This document shows positions 1-11,400 of a stretch of 21,756 bases of DNA, piece after piece. The notes below the pieces were generated by a model. The model worked only from the letters and a program-made list of their open reading frames with translations, searched no databases and was not told where the DNA came from. The position numbers were made by a program, and so were the translations under genes. How positions within the stretch are numbered: position 1 is the first letter of the stretch; every line of letters starts with the position of its first letter. The stretch comes from Sphaeroforma arctica JP610 (taxonomy: Eukaryota; Opisthokonta; Ichthyosporea; Ichthyophonida): assembly GCF_001186125.1 (NCBI RefSeq), contig NW_014040280.1:1635-23390 (forward strand), given 5' to 3'.

Positions 1-174
1 CTGAGACTGTTCCTGATTCTCAGAGAGTATCACACTCCACTGAAGTTCACAGTTCACAGCCCAAGACAGAACTCAGACTACCAATGGGATTGCGAAACGG
101 CCAGGCTCAGAAAAGCGCGGGTCAAATTTGTGGCTTTTAATTTTTACTGTTTACACTTTTTACATAATAAATGA
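1..174 (+). other. Open frame entering from the window edge, possible 3' end of an upstream gene
   Basis: Frame 1 is open from the first base to a TGA at 172-174, about 57 residues, and an AATAAA hexamer at 166-171 overlaps that stop. This could be the last exon of a neighbouring gene on the same strand or chance. I recognise no family, and the second half is AT-rich and low in information. Weak support. Confidence 0.15.
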
Positions 175-223
175 GGTATGCACCCGATACGCTTGTTGTT
201 GTGCTTACGTGTAGATCATATAA

Positions 224-333
224 TCATACGTGTGATATGATACATACTCACAGTTATCTGAAAGGCTCATTACTGTTCTTGTGTGCATAGTATATACTCA
301 TACGTGTGATATGACGCATACACAGTCATCCTG
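224..333 (+). repeat. Duplicated ~35-bp block upstream of Myt1 start
   Basis: A block beginning TCATACGTGTGATATGA at 224-240 recurs at 298-314, and both copies continue into similar CATAC-CACAGT-ATC text. They lie 140-250 bp ahead of the proposed Myt1 ATG, so they fall in its promoter or 5' UTR. A regulatory role is only a guess. Apart from this pair I see nothing recognisable between 175 and 474. Confidence 0.5.
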
Positions 334-474
334 CAAGCATTGCATCTCCCAAGTAAGGTAGCTCCCAATGTGATTTTGACAGCTGAAAGTAGCATTTCCT
401 GGCATCATATATTACAGACGGTAAGGATATCATTCAATACACATCAAAGAGCAAGTATATGTATAATTCTCACT

Positions 475-704
475 ATGCACGGATTAAACACTGGCCCTGA
501 TGAAAAAACTAATACTGCCGCCGGTCATCTACCACCCCCTGTTGCACGTGCGAATCGGGAGATGTCTGTGCTGTTGAAGCCCAGACCCATCTTTGGTGTC
601 GAAGGGATTTCACACAAGAAAACGCGCAGTGCTCCAAATGCATCGTTTATGATAGACGGTATGCCCACGGCGCTGAATGGACTGACAAACACGGTTGACT
701 ACAG
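475..704 (+). CDS. PKMYT1: Myt1 exon 1 (N-terminal regulatory region)
   Basis: Starts at the ATG at 475 ([10 protein letters not shown]...) and ends before a GTAATT donor at 705, leaving two bases (AG) that the first base of exon 2 completes to Arg77. The frame is open further upstream to about 340 but has no in-frame ATG there. An upstream exon is possible because a good donor-like ACG|GTAAGG lies at 421. The region is polar and without a recognisable domain, as usual for Myt1 N-termini. Confidence 0.65.
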
Positions 705-3700
705 GTAATTGGCTAGACTATTGACAGCACGTATGTGTTGGTTTATCTTTGTTTTAATTAGTTTGACATTTAACCGTACGTACGTATGTGGTGGTTTGTA
801 GTTGTGGTCTTTAGTTTGACAATTGACAGTACGTATGTGTTGGGCTTATAGCTGTTGTATTTGGTCATACAGTTGACAGTACGTTTGTGTTAGTTGACTT
901 TGTAGCTAGTTTGGCAGTTTACAGGACGTATGTGCTAGTATTATTGTTGTAGCTTGACATTTAAAAGTACGTTTGTGTTGGTTTATAGTTGTTGTATTTA
1001 GCTAGACAGTTGACAGTACGTATATTTTTGCTTATAGCTTTTATCATTAGTCTGAGAGTTGACAGTACGTTTGTGTTGGCTTCTAGTCGCTGTAGTTAGT
1101 TTATCAGTTGACAGTACGTACGTGTTGGTATTTAGTTGCTGTAGTTTGGCATTTAACAGGAAATATGTATTGGTTCATAGTTTTTGTATTTAGCTTGACA
1201 GTTAACAGTACGTTTGTGTGGGTTCATAGTTGTGGTGTATAGTTTGCCAGTTGACAGTACGTATGTGTTGGTTTATAGTTTTTGTATGTCTTTTGACGAT
1301 ACGTATGTGTCAATTTATAGTTATTATCAGTTTGTCAGTTGACAGTACGTATGTGTTCGTTTATAGTTGTTGTATTTCATTTGTCGGCTGACAGTACGTA
1401 TGTGTTGGTTTATACTTTTTATACGTCTAACTGTTGACAGTACGTATGTGTAGGCTTATACTTTTTATTAGTTTAACAATTGACACTACGTATGTGTTAA
1501 TTTATATTTGTTGTATTTATTTTCTCAGTTGAGAGTAGTACGTATGTGTTGGTTTATACATTTTTTTAGTTTAACAATTGACACCACGTATATGTAAGTT
1601 TATGTTGTCTTTATTTTCTCAGTTGAGAGTACGTATGTGTTGGTTTATAGCGGTTCAATATAGGCTTGTGTTTCATAGCAGCTGATATCGTTGTAGTATT
1701 TTGTGGTATTACATGTGAACTTGTGTTCAGGTTGTATTGATGTAAAAATTCATTGCCTATCATGGGAAAGATTGCAAGCGTATCTACATGATTCCAGACC
1801 ACAGCGGCTTATAGATTAGAAGTGGCGTTTCAACTACAGACGAGTCACACTACTTGTCTCAATGAGGTCATAAGTAACTATATGTATCAGCCTTGGGAGA
1901 AAAAAATAATTTAACGAGCAATGGCCCCACAATACGAAATGTGCGAGTCGCCGCACACACTCCTTCGCCATATATTCACTTCGCTTAATTGTTACTCGAA
2001 AGTGAGCAAGGTATGACCCAATAGCGTTTTTATCCAATAGTAACGTACACGTTTTTATCCAATTGTAATGTGCATGTATTGCTCACCTGCAGAGTGCGAT
2101 TACGATAGAAGTTCACATACACTATATACATCCTACAGCGTGCACCACAAGGAGTTTATTCGGTCTGTAATATGTTACATTGTGTTTCATCCCACTCCGC
2201 ATAGGAGTGTAACGAGAGCGCCAGCAGCCCAATGCACACCCGGCGGCCAAGCGGTGGAAACTCAGACCTGCCACGACTGTAAGTTTTAGGGTTTAGGTAA
2301 AAGCCTACAGTCTAGCTTGTTTGGATGCGCCATAGCAGTTGTTGGAGATAAAATCCAACCATATATGTGGTTGTGGTAGTAGGCTTGAGTATTTGAACCT
2401 CTCGAGTGTGTATGTAGTGTGTTCCGGCTACGCTGCCGATCGACCCATACCGGGCACAGACTGCCGCTTCAGATATGGAGCAGTGAATGTCGTGGTGTCA
2501 TATAACAGTACAATCAGTCACAAGACCAACCCGACGGTATAACGTACAAAGGCTGCGTTCATCTCTCAGAGCATACGCGTCCTGCTGAATCATTCTCACT
2601 CACTTTCTATTTTCTGGCTTCCCTAAAACCGTATCGGTTATATTGTCCTTCTGATTTGATCGCCCTTTCTGCTTTTAAACTTCTCTGTCTTGACAACAAC
2701 AGCGCTGAGGAAACCCTATCACTTGCATGAGCACGGGGAGCATGGAACATATGCGGAACAGTCATTCGAGTTTCTGCAAAAGGTTTGTCGATTATATTGT
2801 GTGGTGGATTGGCTTGGCAAGTATACCTAGCACTGGTAGTTATTATCGTCGAACGTCTCGATATACACGGGTTTTAAACCATAAAACCCTGAAGCGTTGT
2901 GTTGTACACCCTGCATGCGAAAGTGACATTCTTGGACAATGCGATATTGCAAAGTAACGCTGCTATGTATTATCTTGTTTGATACACTCCCAACACGATG
3001 CAAATAGTGTATGCGTTTATCTACTGTTCATAGTTCGTTTTTTTCAACTAAACGCCGGATATGCGCATGTTTGTGTACGATAACACATCTCAAGTCGACA
3101 AAGCAAACACATCACTGGCATGTGTGCCATTCGGGTCCCTTCGGCACTAATATGTACACTCTCGCCACGCCGACTAAGTGTGGATTCTATTGAGGGCCTA
3201 TGAGTCATTGTCACGTACTCCAAAGGTCGTCTATTTGGTCTATCATTGTAACCCACGCTTTCCGAAAAAGAATACTATAATCATTCGCAAACTATGCCCC
3301 ATCCAAGGCTGCTTCATGACTTTTGCTTCATCTCCATGCGCACACATTCAGTTGGGCGAGGGATCGTTTGGCCTTGTTCACAAGGTGCGCTGGAAGAAGG
3401 ATGGGCGGCTGTACGCGCTGAAGCGGTCGAGTAGATACTTCAAAGGGACCTACGATCGGTATGTAAGTGTTGTGCTTTTAACGCCTTTATCGCTACTTCA
3501 CTTTTATTTTTTGTTGGATGAGACGAGTATTATGCCGGCCTAGAGTTTTGAGGGCTGCCGTGTGGTGTGTGTACAGATGATGTATCATACCACTGCATCG
3601 AGTCAGACTGTTTGTTGTGCGCTTTTCGGTACCAAGTACATAAGTACTCAAAGGCATATGGGTCAGGATGTACTGCTGTAGAATGTCCGATGATATCAGG

Positions 3701-6700
3701 AACCCTAAATATTGTATCGTAACAAATATATGTGGTCGTAGACAGATAACTATGGCATATTATGTCCAGCAATTTATCTACACATATACATATTATGCAT
3801 ATACATTACAGGAATAGGCAAATAGCCGAAGCTCACCACTTGCGCAGTCTAGGGGACCACCCGCACTGTATCCGCTACTATGACTCTTGGGTTGAGAATG
3901 ACATGCTTTACCTGCAGACAGAACTCTGCGCGATGGGAACGTAAGTGCACTCCGATGTTGTCATGGCAACGACTTCGATGGCGGTGTGCATGTATGTGTA
4001 TTCTCACGTCCAAGTGTCTACCTACAACTGTGTATGTGTATGAGATCTATCGATACGTTGATTTGTTCTGTGCGAGATAGTCTACAAACTATGTACTGCC
4101 CTATGTACACCTACATACAATAGATGTGATATGTTGGGTTGTTTTGTGTGTACCCCATACAGTTGTCTACTGATTCATCAAACCCGAAGCCGTCGCTCAT
4201 GCGAGTATGCACAAGCATCTTCCATTCGAATGCTTCATCTCCTCTAAATTTCCATTTTGATTACAAACTGTGATTTGATTGTTTTGTGACTAGTTGAGCT
4301 TGTGTGCTATTCTTCTCGTCGAACCTCCTTGTTTGACCTCTGAGTTTCTTGGCAGTTATGCATTCGCCACGTAGCGGTAAAACGTAGCGTTAAACGTGTA
4401 GTGCCCACGTGTTCCAACTCATCGTCTTTTCGCTTGTCGGTCTAACGCGCCTGATTTTATATTAATTCGCAGTATATACTGGTGCAATTATTTTACGTAT
4501 AGTACATATGACTACACCTGTAAACATATATCTAGGACCCCCTTCCTTTGCTACCCGCACATGCAGCCTGCAGGGGTACCTATCACACACCCCTCACTTA
4601 CTGGAGAACACGGTGTGGGACTTTGTCACTGACATAGCCTCAGGTCTGTGTCACGTACACGAGCTCGACCTCATCCACCTCGACCTAAAGCCAGCCAATA
4701 TATTCATGACGGAAACCGGCTCGTTGAAGATTGGTGATTTCGGCATGGCTGTTCACGCTGATAAGGTGCGTGCACGTGTGTGGGGTATGAGCAGGCATAT
4801 GGATGCTGCATGCTACGTCTATTCGTATATGCATGCATGATCAGGCGTGTGCACGTGTGCGGGGTATGGGCAGGCGTATGGATGCTGCCTGCTACGTCTA
4901 TTCGTATATGCATGCATGATCAGGTGTGTGCACGTGTGCGGGGTATGGGCAGGCGTATGGATGCTGCCTGCTACGTCTATTCGTATATGCATGCATGAGC
5001 GACGGCAACCTTCAGCGCAACACGAGTATTCATTGCTATATATACTGACACGTTCAATGTCTTGTAATATGTGAACGCGTACGTGTTGCCCACAATCATC
5101 TGCGTTATCAACTATCAATAGCAGATTTATCTCATGCTCTTCAGGTGGGCTGGCTGCGTGCGGTTGCTGTGCTTGAGTGAACACATGCTGTGTTGATTGT
5201 AATGGCTCGTAACTCAGTTGTTCAACTGAGAAATGCGCATCCCTTGTGCTGTCCCCTATCCGCCGACTGCGTTGGGCAGCCACATAACATTCAGCGCAGT
5301 CTACTTCACGCATGAACTTCAGTCACGTCCAACTGCAATTACAGTTGGGTATGTAGTACTTATGCTCGCGTCTCCGTGACAACAGGTGGCCCAATTGGAT
5401 GTGCGAGAAGGTGATCCCAGATACTGTGCGCCGGAGTTGCTCAACAGTGGGCAAGTCGTCAATGCTGCGGTATGAGTTTCGGCTGTGTCAGGAAGAGCGT
5501 GTTGTGTGGGGTTCTAGTGTTCAGCTTATGCTGTGGTATGAGTTTCGGCTGTGTCATGAAGGGCCTGTTGTGTGGGGTTCTAGTGTTCAGCTTATGCTGT
5601 GGTATGAGTTTCGGCTGTGTCATGAAGGCGTGTTGTGTGGGGTTCTAGTGTTCAGCTTATGCTGTGGTATGAGTTTCGGCTGTGTCATGAAGGGCGTGTT
5701 GTGTGGGGTTCTAGTGTTCAGCTTATGCTGTGGTATGAGTTTTTGCTGTGTCATGAATGGCGTGTTGTGTGGGGTTCTAGTGTTCAGTTTATGCTGTGTC
5801 ATGAAGGGCATGTTGTGTGGGGTTCTAGTGTTCAGCTTATGCTGTGGTATGAGTTTCGGCTGTGTAAGGAAGAGCGTGTTGTGTGGGGTTCTAGTGTTCA
5901 GTTTATGCTGTGGTATGAGTTTCGGCTGCGTCAGGAAGATCGTGTTGTGTGGGGTTCTAGTGTTCAGTGTGCCAGTCTAAGCATCCAGCTAGGGGCAAGT
6001 AAAAATTTATGTGTATGTACGCATAAGTGGCATGTTTTAGTTCTACATTTCTATTCAATTTTCAAAATGGATACACACTTGCGAGAATGGGCAGCTGTAC
6101 TGAAATACCTGTACGAGAGTGTGTTACTTCTCTACTGTAATCTGTACAGGTCATGTTTACTGCAAATCTGTTTCAATTCGTATCCATCGCTAACTATCTA
6201 AAGGGTTCAACCCCCGGTTCCGGTATCTGAGTGCAGCTTTAATACAACGGGTATACACAAATACAAGTCTGGCTGTGCAGGGGATTGATTTCTCCTAGAT
6301 TATCTAGGACTCTATTGATAGATCACCCTCGCAGTCTTACACAGACTTGCGATTGCCAACTTCACTTGCAGGTGTTTTAAAGATGTTTCTTGCGTTGTTC
6401 AAACTAATTCCCACAGTTCCCAGCTGCAAGTAGCACGCTTGCAAATGATGACCATTGGCCTCGTACACATGTCGGAATCATTTGTACTGCAGAACCGAAC
6501 GTACAACGCCAGTCATAGCAGTATACACCAATCTGTACAAAGCATACCTGTATCAACCACCATTGCTGCTTACACTGCCACGGTCTCATCTGCTGCATAC
6601 AGGTCGATATCTTTAGCCTGGGTATCCTAACACTGGAGATTGTGGACAATGTAGAGCTGCCCACCAACGGCCCAGTATGGCGAGCCCTGCGGAATGGGTG

Positions 6701-8424
6701 TATCCCGCATGTACCGCACATCTCTGCGTCTCTGACGTCTGTAATTACACGCATGATGCATCCGAACCCGGATCTCAGGCCCACATCGAGAGATCTGCTC
6801 TCGCACCCAGAGATCGCCACGGAAATACAGAGGCGCACAAAGACTTCCCGGACTGTCAAGGTGTGATGTTCGAATGACAGTGTGTGAGTGTGTCCAAATC
6901 TCTATATGTTCGCAGTGGTTGCTACTGGTTCGGCATCTTGTTTGGTGTTGCATATCTATTGCTGTTCCGATTGTCGGTTATCCTGATGTTGCTTGCAATG
7001 TATGTGCAATTAGTCAAACCTCAGGTCCCGTTGCAACTGCCTCTGCGACCATCATTCCCCCATCCAATGGTCACTATACTATATATTATTTGTGGACGGC
7101 CTCGACAACCCTGACAAGACTCTCTTTCGTTTGACATATGCACACATTCTTGCTGGACAGGGCACTGATACGAGTAGTCCTTGGGGCAACATGCTCGCCC
7201 TCTATCTCGCAATCGTAAAGATTGTTCGCAATGCGTATCAATCGGCACTCTGGCTGGTATGTAGGGTGTAGTAGAGTGTGCTGGAGCACTACCAGGTGTT
7301 CTGGGGACATATGTACTGACATGTAGTACACAGGCTATATGCCTTGTATAGGCATCGTAGCAATTTGGCAAGCATGTACTAGCATATAACGATACGCTGT
7401 GGCTCGGATAGACAGTCCAAAGAGCGTCGCTGCAAGAGATCATTGTGGCGTGAGAGTATTATTGATTGGAATGCTTCTATTTTGGAAACGCGCTGACTGT
7501 ACTCTCTGGTTCTATATCAATTGTGTATGATCAAATTCAACCCCGATGACCGTATCCTCGGGTTCGATACCAATTGTGTATGACCAAATTCAAACCCCGA
7601 AAACTGTATCCCCGGGTTCGATGTTAGTATGTAGGATGATATATCATAGGTTGGTGAGCAGGCTGATATAAGATCAGTCAGTGTGTATAATGATATAAGA
7701 TGGGTTAGTAGGTAGGATGATATACCATAAGTTGGTGAGTAGGATGATACAAGGTCAGATAGTGAGAAGGCTGATATAATATTAGTTAGCGAGTAGAGTG
7801 GTATAACATACGTTAGTGAGCAGGATGGTACAAGATCGGTTAGTGAACAGGATGGGAAAAGATGTGTATTGCGAATGGTCCTGTAAACCCTCTAACAACA
7901 AATCGCCCGGAAGAAGTGCTTTTAAGTGTTTATTTCTGTGTTAATGTATTTTTCTGTTGTCTTGTAATGTTGCAGGTTGCAAGATCAGTCACATCCCTGA
8001 ATGAAACAACCCGCGCATCGGCTCCTCAAAGCCACAGCAAGTATGTCCGGGTCACGCAAAGTAGTTTTCATAGTAACTTAGAACCTCCGGAAAAATAATA
8101 GTTCATCTCACCAACTGTAAAATCTGCTCATGCCAGTGTGAAACGTCTTATATGAGTCCCGTTTGTGGAAATATGGCAAGCCTTCTAATTAAAGAGTGTG
8201 TGTTGTGTTCCTCTGTAAGGTGTCGTTTCTTCCCCCGCACTGTGCCCAGCATTGTAACTGCTATGACAACTCAGAACTTAAATCCTGACGCTCATTCAAC
8301 AAAAAGTATAGTGTTGAGGCCTCATTCTTTGCGTGCTTATTATCAAAGATGTTATCTCTAGGGGCCATATACGGTGGATGTTCCTTTACTTTGTATATTC
8401 CTGTGTGTCCCGTGTATCGCTATG

Positions 8425-8461
<37 letters not shown>

Positions 8462-11400
8462 ATTTGTATGTATATATATATAAATGTTATTACTTAGTGG
8501 GTAGGGGCCATATACGGTGTGGATGTTGCTTTACTTTGTATATTTCCGTGTGTCACGTGTATCGCTATCTCTGAATTGTTTTGTGGCGTTTTTGCATTCT
8601 CATAATTCGCCAGTTGCTGGCTGCCTCTGCACAAACACAAATTATACAGCACACTCAGGAGCGCGCTCGTGGGGATGATTATGTCTTGTGTTTGTGCACC
8701 ACCAACAGACGTGCTTAAGAGGTCCAATTCGGCGCTGTGTATATCCAACATGAACCTAGATACATTTTGTATATATGTATATTATATATATATATATATA
8801 TATATTTATATGTATGTAGGAAGATGTCAACGAGTCTATTGAGATAACCAAGCTTCTGTCGATCCAGCGACAGCAGTGCAAGTGGCTATACTTACATACA
8901 ATCGGAGATCCATCTCCATTAACACCTTGTACATATTTATTCCTGAACGCAGTCGAGCACATGGTGCCGTTTACAAATCACCAAGCTATCGGCCTCTGCG
9001 CACACCCACGCTAGCGGTGGCATCGTCTAGTCCGTGCTACTCGCCACTGACCCCAAGCACGTACGTTCGCAACCGGAGAGAGGCTGTTAGTGACGTTCGT
9101 GACTCGCGTGTACGTAGTCGGTCGCGAGTGCCGTTGTTTGTCTGTGCTCGGAGTTCTGATGGTTGTGGGCAAGGTGACGGTGCGTGTGCTGAACCGGGTG
9201 GAGTGGTGTGTGCACAGACAGATAGGAATGTAAGTGTGTCTAGCATTGGTGTAGACGGACGCGGCGAGCATGGGCAGCTGAGAGAAGAACTTCAGCAGCA
9301 TGAACGGCAGCTGCAGCAACAGCGGCATCGACAGCAACAGCAAATTGTGCACAGGCACTCACAGATACAACAGGATACCCCCTATCGACAGGCCCGACAA
9401 CAGCAACGCGTTAGTAGAGGTGCTGATATACGCCTGGAGAGTGTGGGTGGGAAGCAACGAGCACCTTCAGCTGACAAATCACACAGCTATGATGTCGACC
9501 ACCCGGTTGTGCATAAAGGATTGCAGCAGGGACATGCGAAGATCATTGTCAGAAGGTCTTCAGACCATTCGTCTATAACTAGAACAACCACCACGGCCAC
9601 TAGAACCACAACCACCACGACAGACGGCATACACGGGTATGCAAAGCAACTGGAAACCGCTAGAGAGCGTGGAGGGTGTAGTGTAGCGCACACTCGCGCA
9701 CGGAAGGGTGTACTTGAGCATGCACGTACTGGTCTGCCCCCTCATGACCACCTGACTGAACACTCTAGGATAAGGGCGGTTGGAGATTTGGGAAGCCTCC
9801 GACAACTCAAGACGTGTCGAGCTGCTCCTGTGACAGTAGATATGAATCCGCACAAGGGAGGTAGGCGCCTATCCAGCCCTGTGCAGTGTCAGCAGAGCTA
9901 TGCTACAGAGCACTCGCAGCGAACGCTGGCCAGGTCGATGCCTCCTCTGCATGGACCCCAGTCGAGTTTACAACATGGAGAGGGTGTACGCGATGTGACT
10001 CGTGCACAATTAGGATCACAGCAATCTATCATCAAGACATACACTTGCGATACACAGTTTCGGTCGCCATCACACACCGGCGCGCACACATACAAACATA
10101 CACATACGCATATACAACCCCACAATCGTTTCTATTCGCGTATAGATACTAAGCAGGATAGCATTCTCCGTGGAGATAGTCTGGTAGATAGTTTCCTGTC
10201 GGATCCATTCCATCGAGATACAACTAGTAGCCACGGCTCGGGAACACACGGTAGGAGAGACGCTGATGTCAGCGAGCACAGCCCATTCAATGGCAACTGG
10301 CAGGGTAGTGCGGGTCTGCAACACAAGAGACATACTCCAGTACAAGACTATCATACTGTGAAGCAGAGAAAGAGCAGTCGAACGGTAGAGGATTCGGCAC
10401 TAAGCGCATCACATAGAGGGAAAAGTACGCACCCCCAAAAATCGCGATCAAACCCAAAGTTGGCGACACAGAGTGCCTTGCAGTTCGGGACCCGATCTAT
10501 AAATAGAATGCGACGGAGTGGTATGGCCAAGCAAGGGCGCGTGCCCACAGTAGACGCGATGAACGAAGCAGAGGACGGGTACTTCAGTGAGGACGATATA
10601 CACATCGCACCTCCGAAACCCCGCAATCTGTTGGATGTAAGTGTTCTCGATGGTGAATATTTGAAGTTGTATCCGATTTATAGATGAAGTGGCTTAGGCA
10701 GGTGCTTATGAGATCTTTCCTTGAGGTTCAACATGTCGTAGTGCCTTCGGCCCATTGTTTGATATCAACCTTCTATGCACTCGTATGTTCTGAGTGTGTT
10801 CAGTATATTACTTTATCTTAATGTTAATCTTCATTCTGGGTTTTTCCTGCTCGGCAGTTACTGACAAATGACGATACCTGAGTGCCCACCGCGTCGTGGA
10901 TAATAGCACCAATGGCTCAAGTTCTGTGGTTGCACACCCGAAGTTCAGATGTGCCTTAGACATCGATGTCAGCCTTAGACATCGTACTTGGCATGGCTTG
11001 CAGAATGGCAAGATAGATTAGGTCTGTTGCTGTCGCTGTCTTATTTCTCCAAGGATAGGGACAAGCTTTTGATGTAGTACAAACGGCCAAACTGTGATAC
11101 CAGAGGGTTGCATCGTACTACAATAGTCGCTAAATACACCGGACTTGTGTAGAAATTCTCAAGCTTGCTGGCCGATATACCTCAGCACCAGTGATATATA
11201 CAGTAGTAAAGCACAATGCTCCTCCGTCGAGCACTGTCTGTACCAGACCAGCCATATAAACCTCACATCGAAATGGGCATAACACCTCGCTACTCATTTC
11301 AGCTGTTGAATTCGTTTTGTGTCCCAAAAGCCATTTAGCAATCTTGCTCTACTGGACTGGCTCCGAGGTTGCCTTGATACTTTCTCACTCGTTTGTCTCG

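Noticed and set aside
3459-3468. GTAAGT at 3463 as the exon 4 donor
   Set aside because: It is the stronger consensus, but its phase does not join exon 5; the donor at 3459 gives TYDRNRQIAE, which matches Myt1.
5399-6201. Long + strand frames of 188-193 codons with a 22-residue repeat (YEFRLCHEG..., SSVQLMLW)
   Set aside because: They exist because the 66-bp repeat is a multiple of three; they are out of the kinase frame, which stops immediately after exon 7, and have no independent start or splice support.
8876-8952. An independent gene starting at 8876 for the 603-codon open frame
   Set aside because: There is no ATG at that start, an acceptor at 8952 joins exon 10 in phase, and the end of the frame carries the Myt1 PRNLL motif.
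9011-10626. Several minus-strand and alternative-frame open stretches of 60-115 codons across 9.0-10.6 kb
   Set aside because: They are shadows of the long Myt1 exon 11 and have no motifs of their own.
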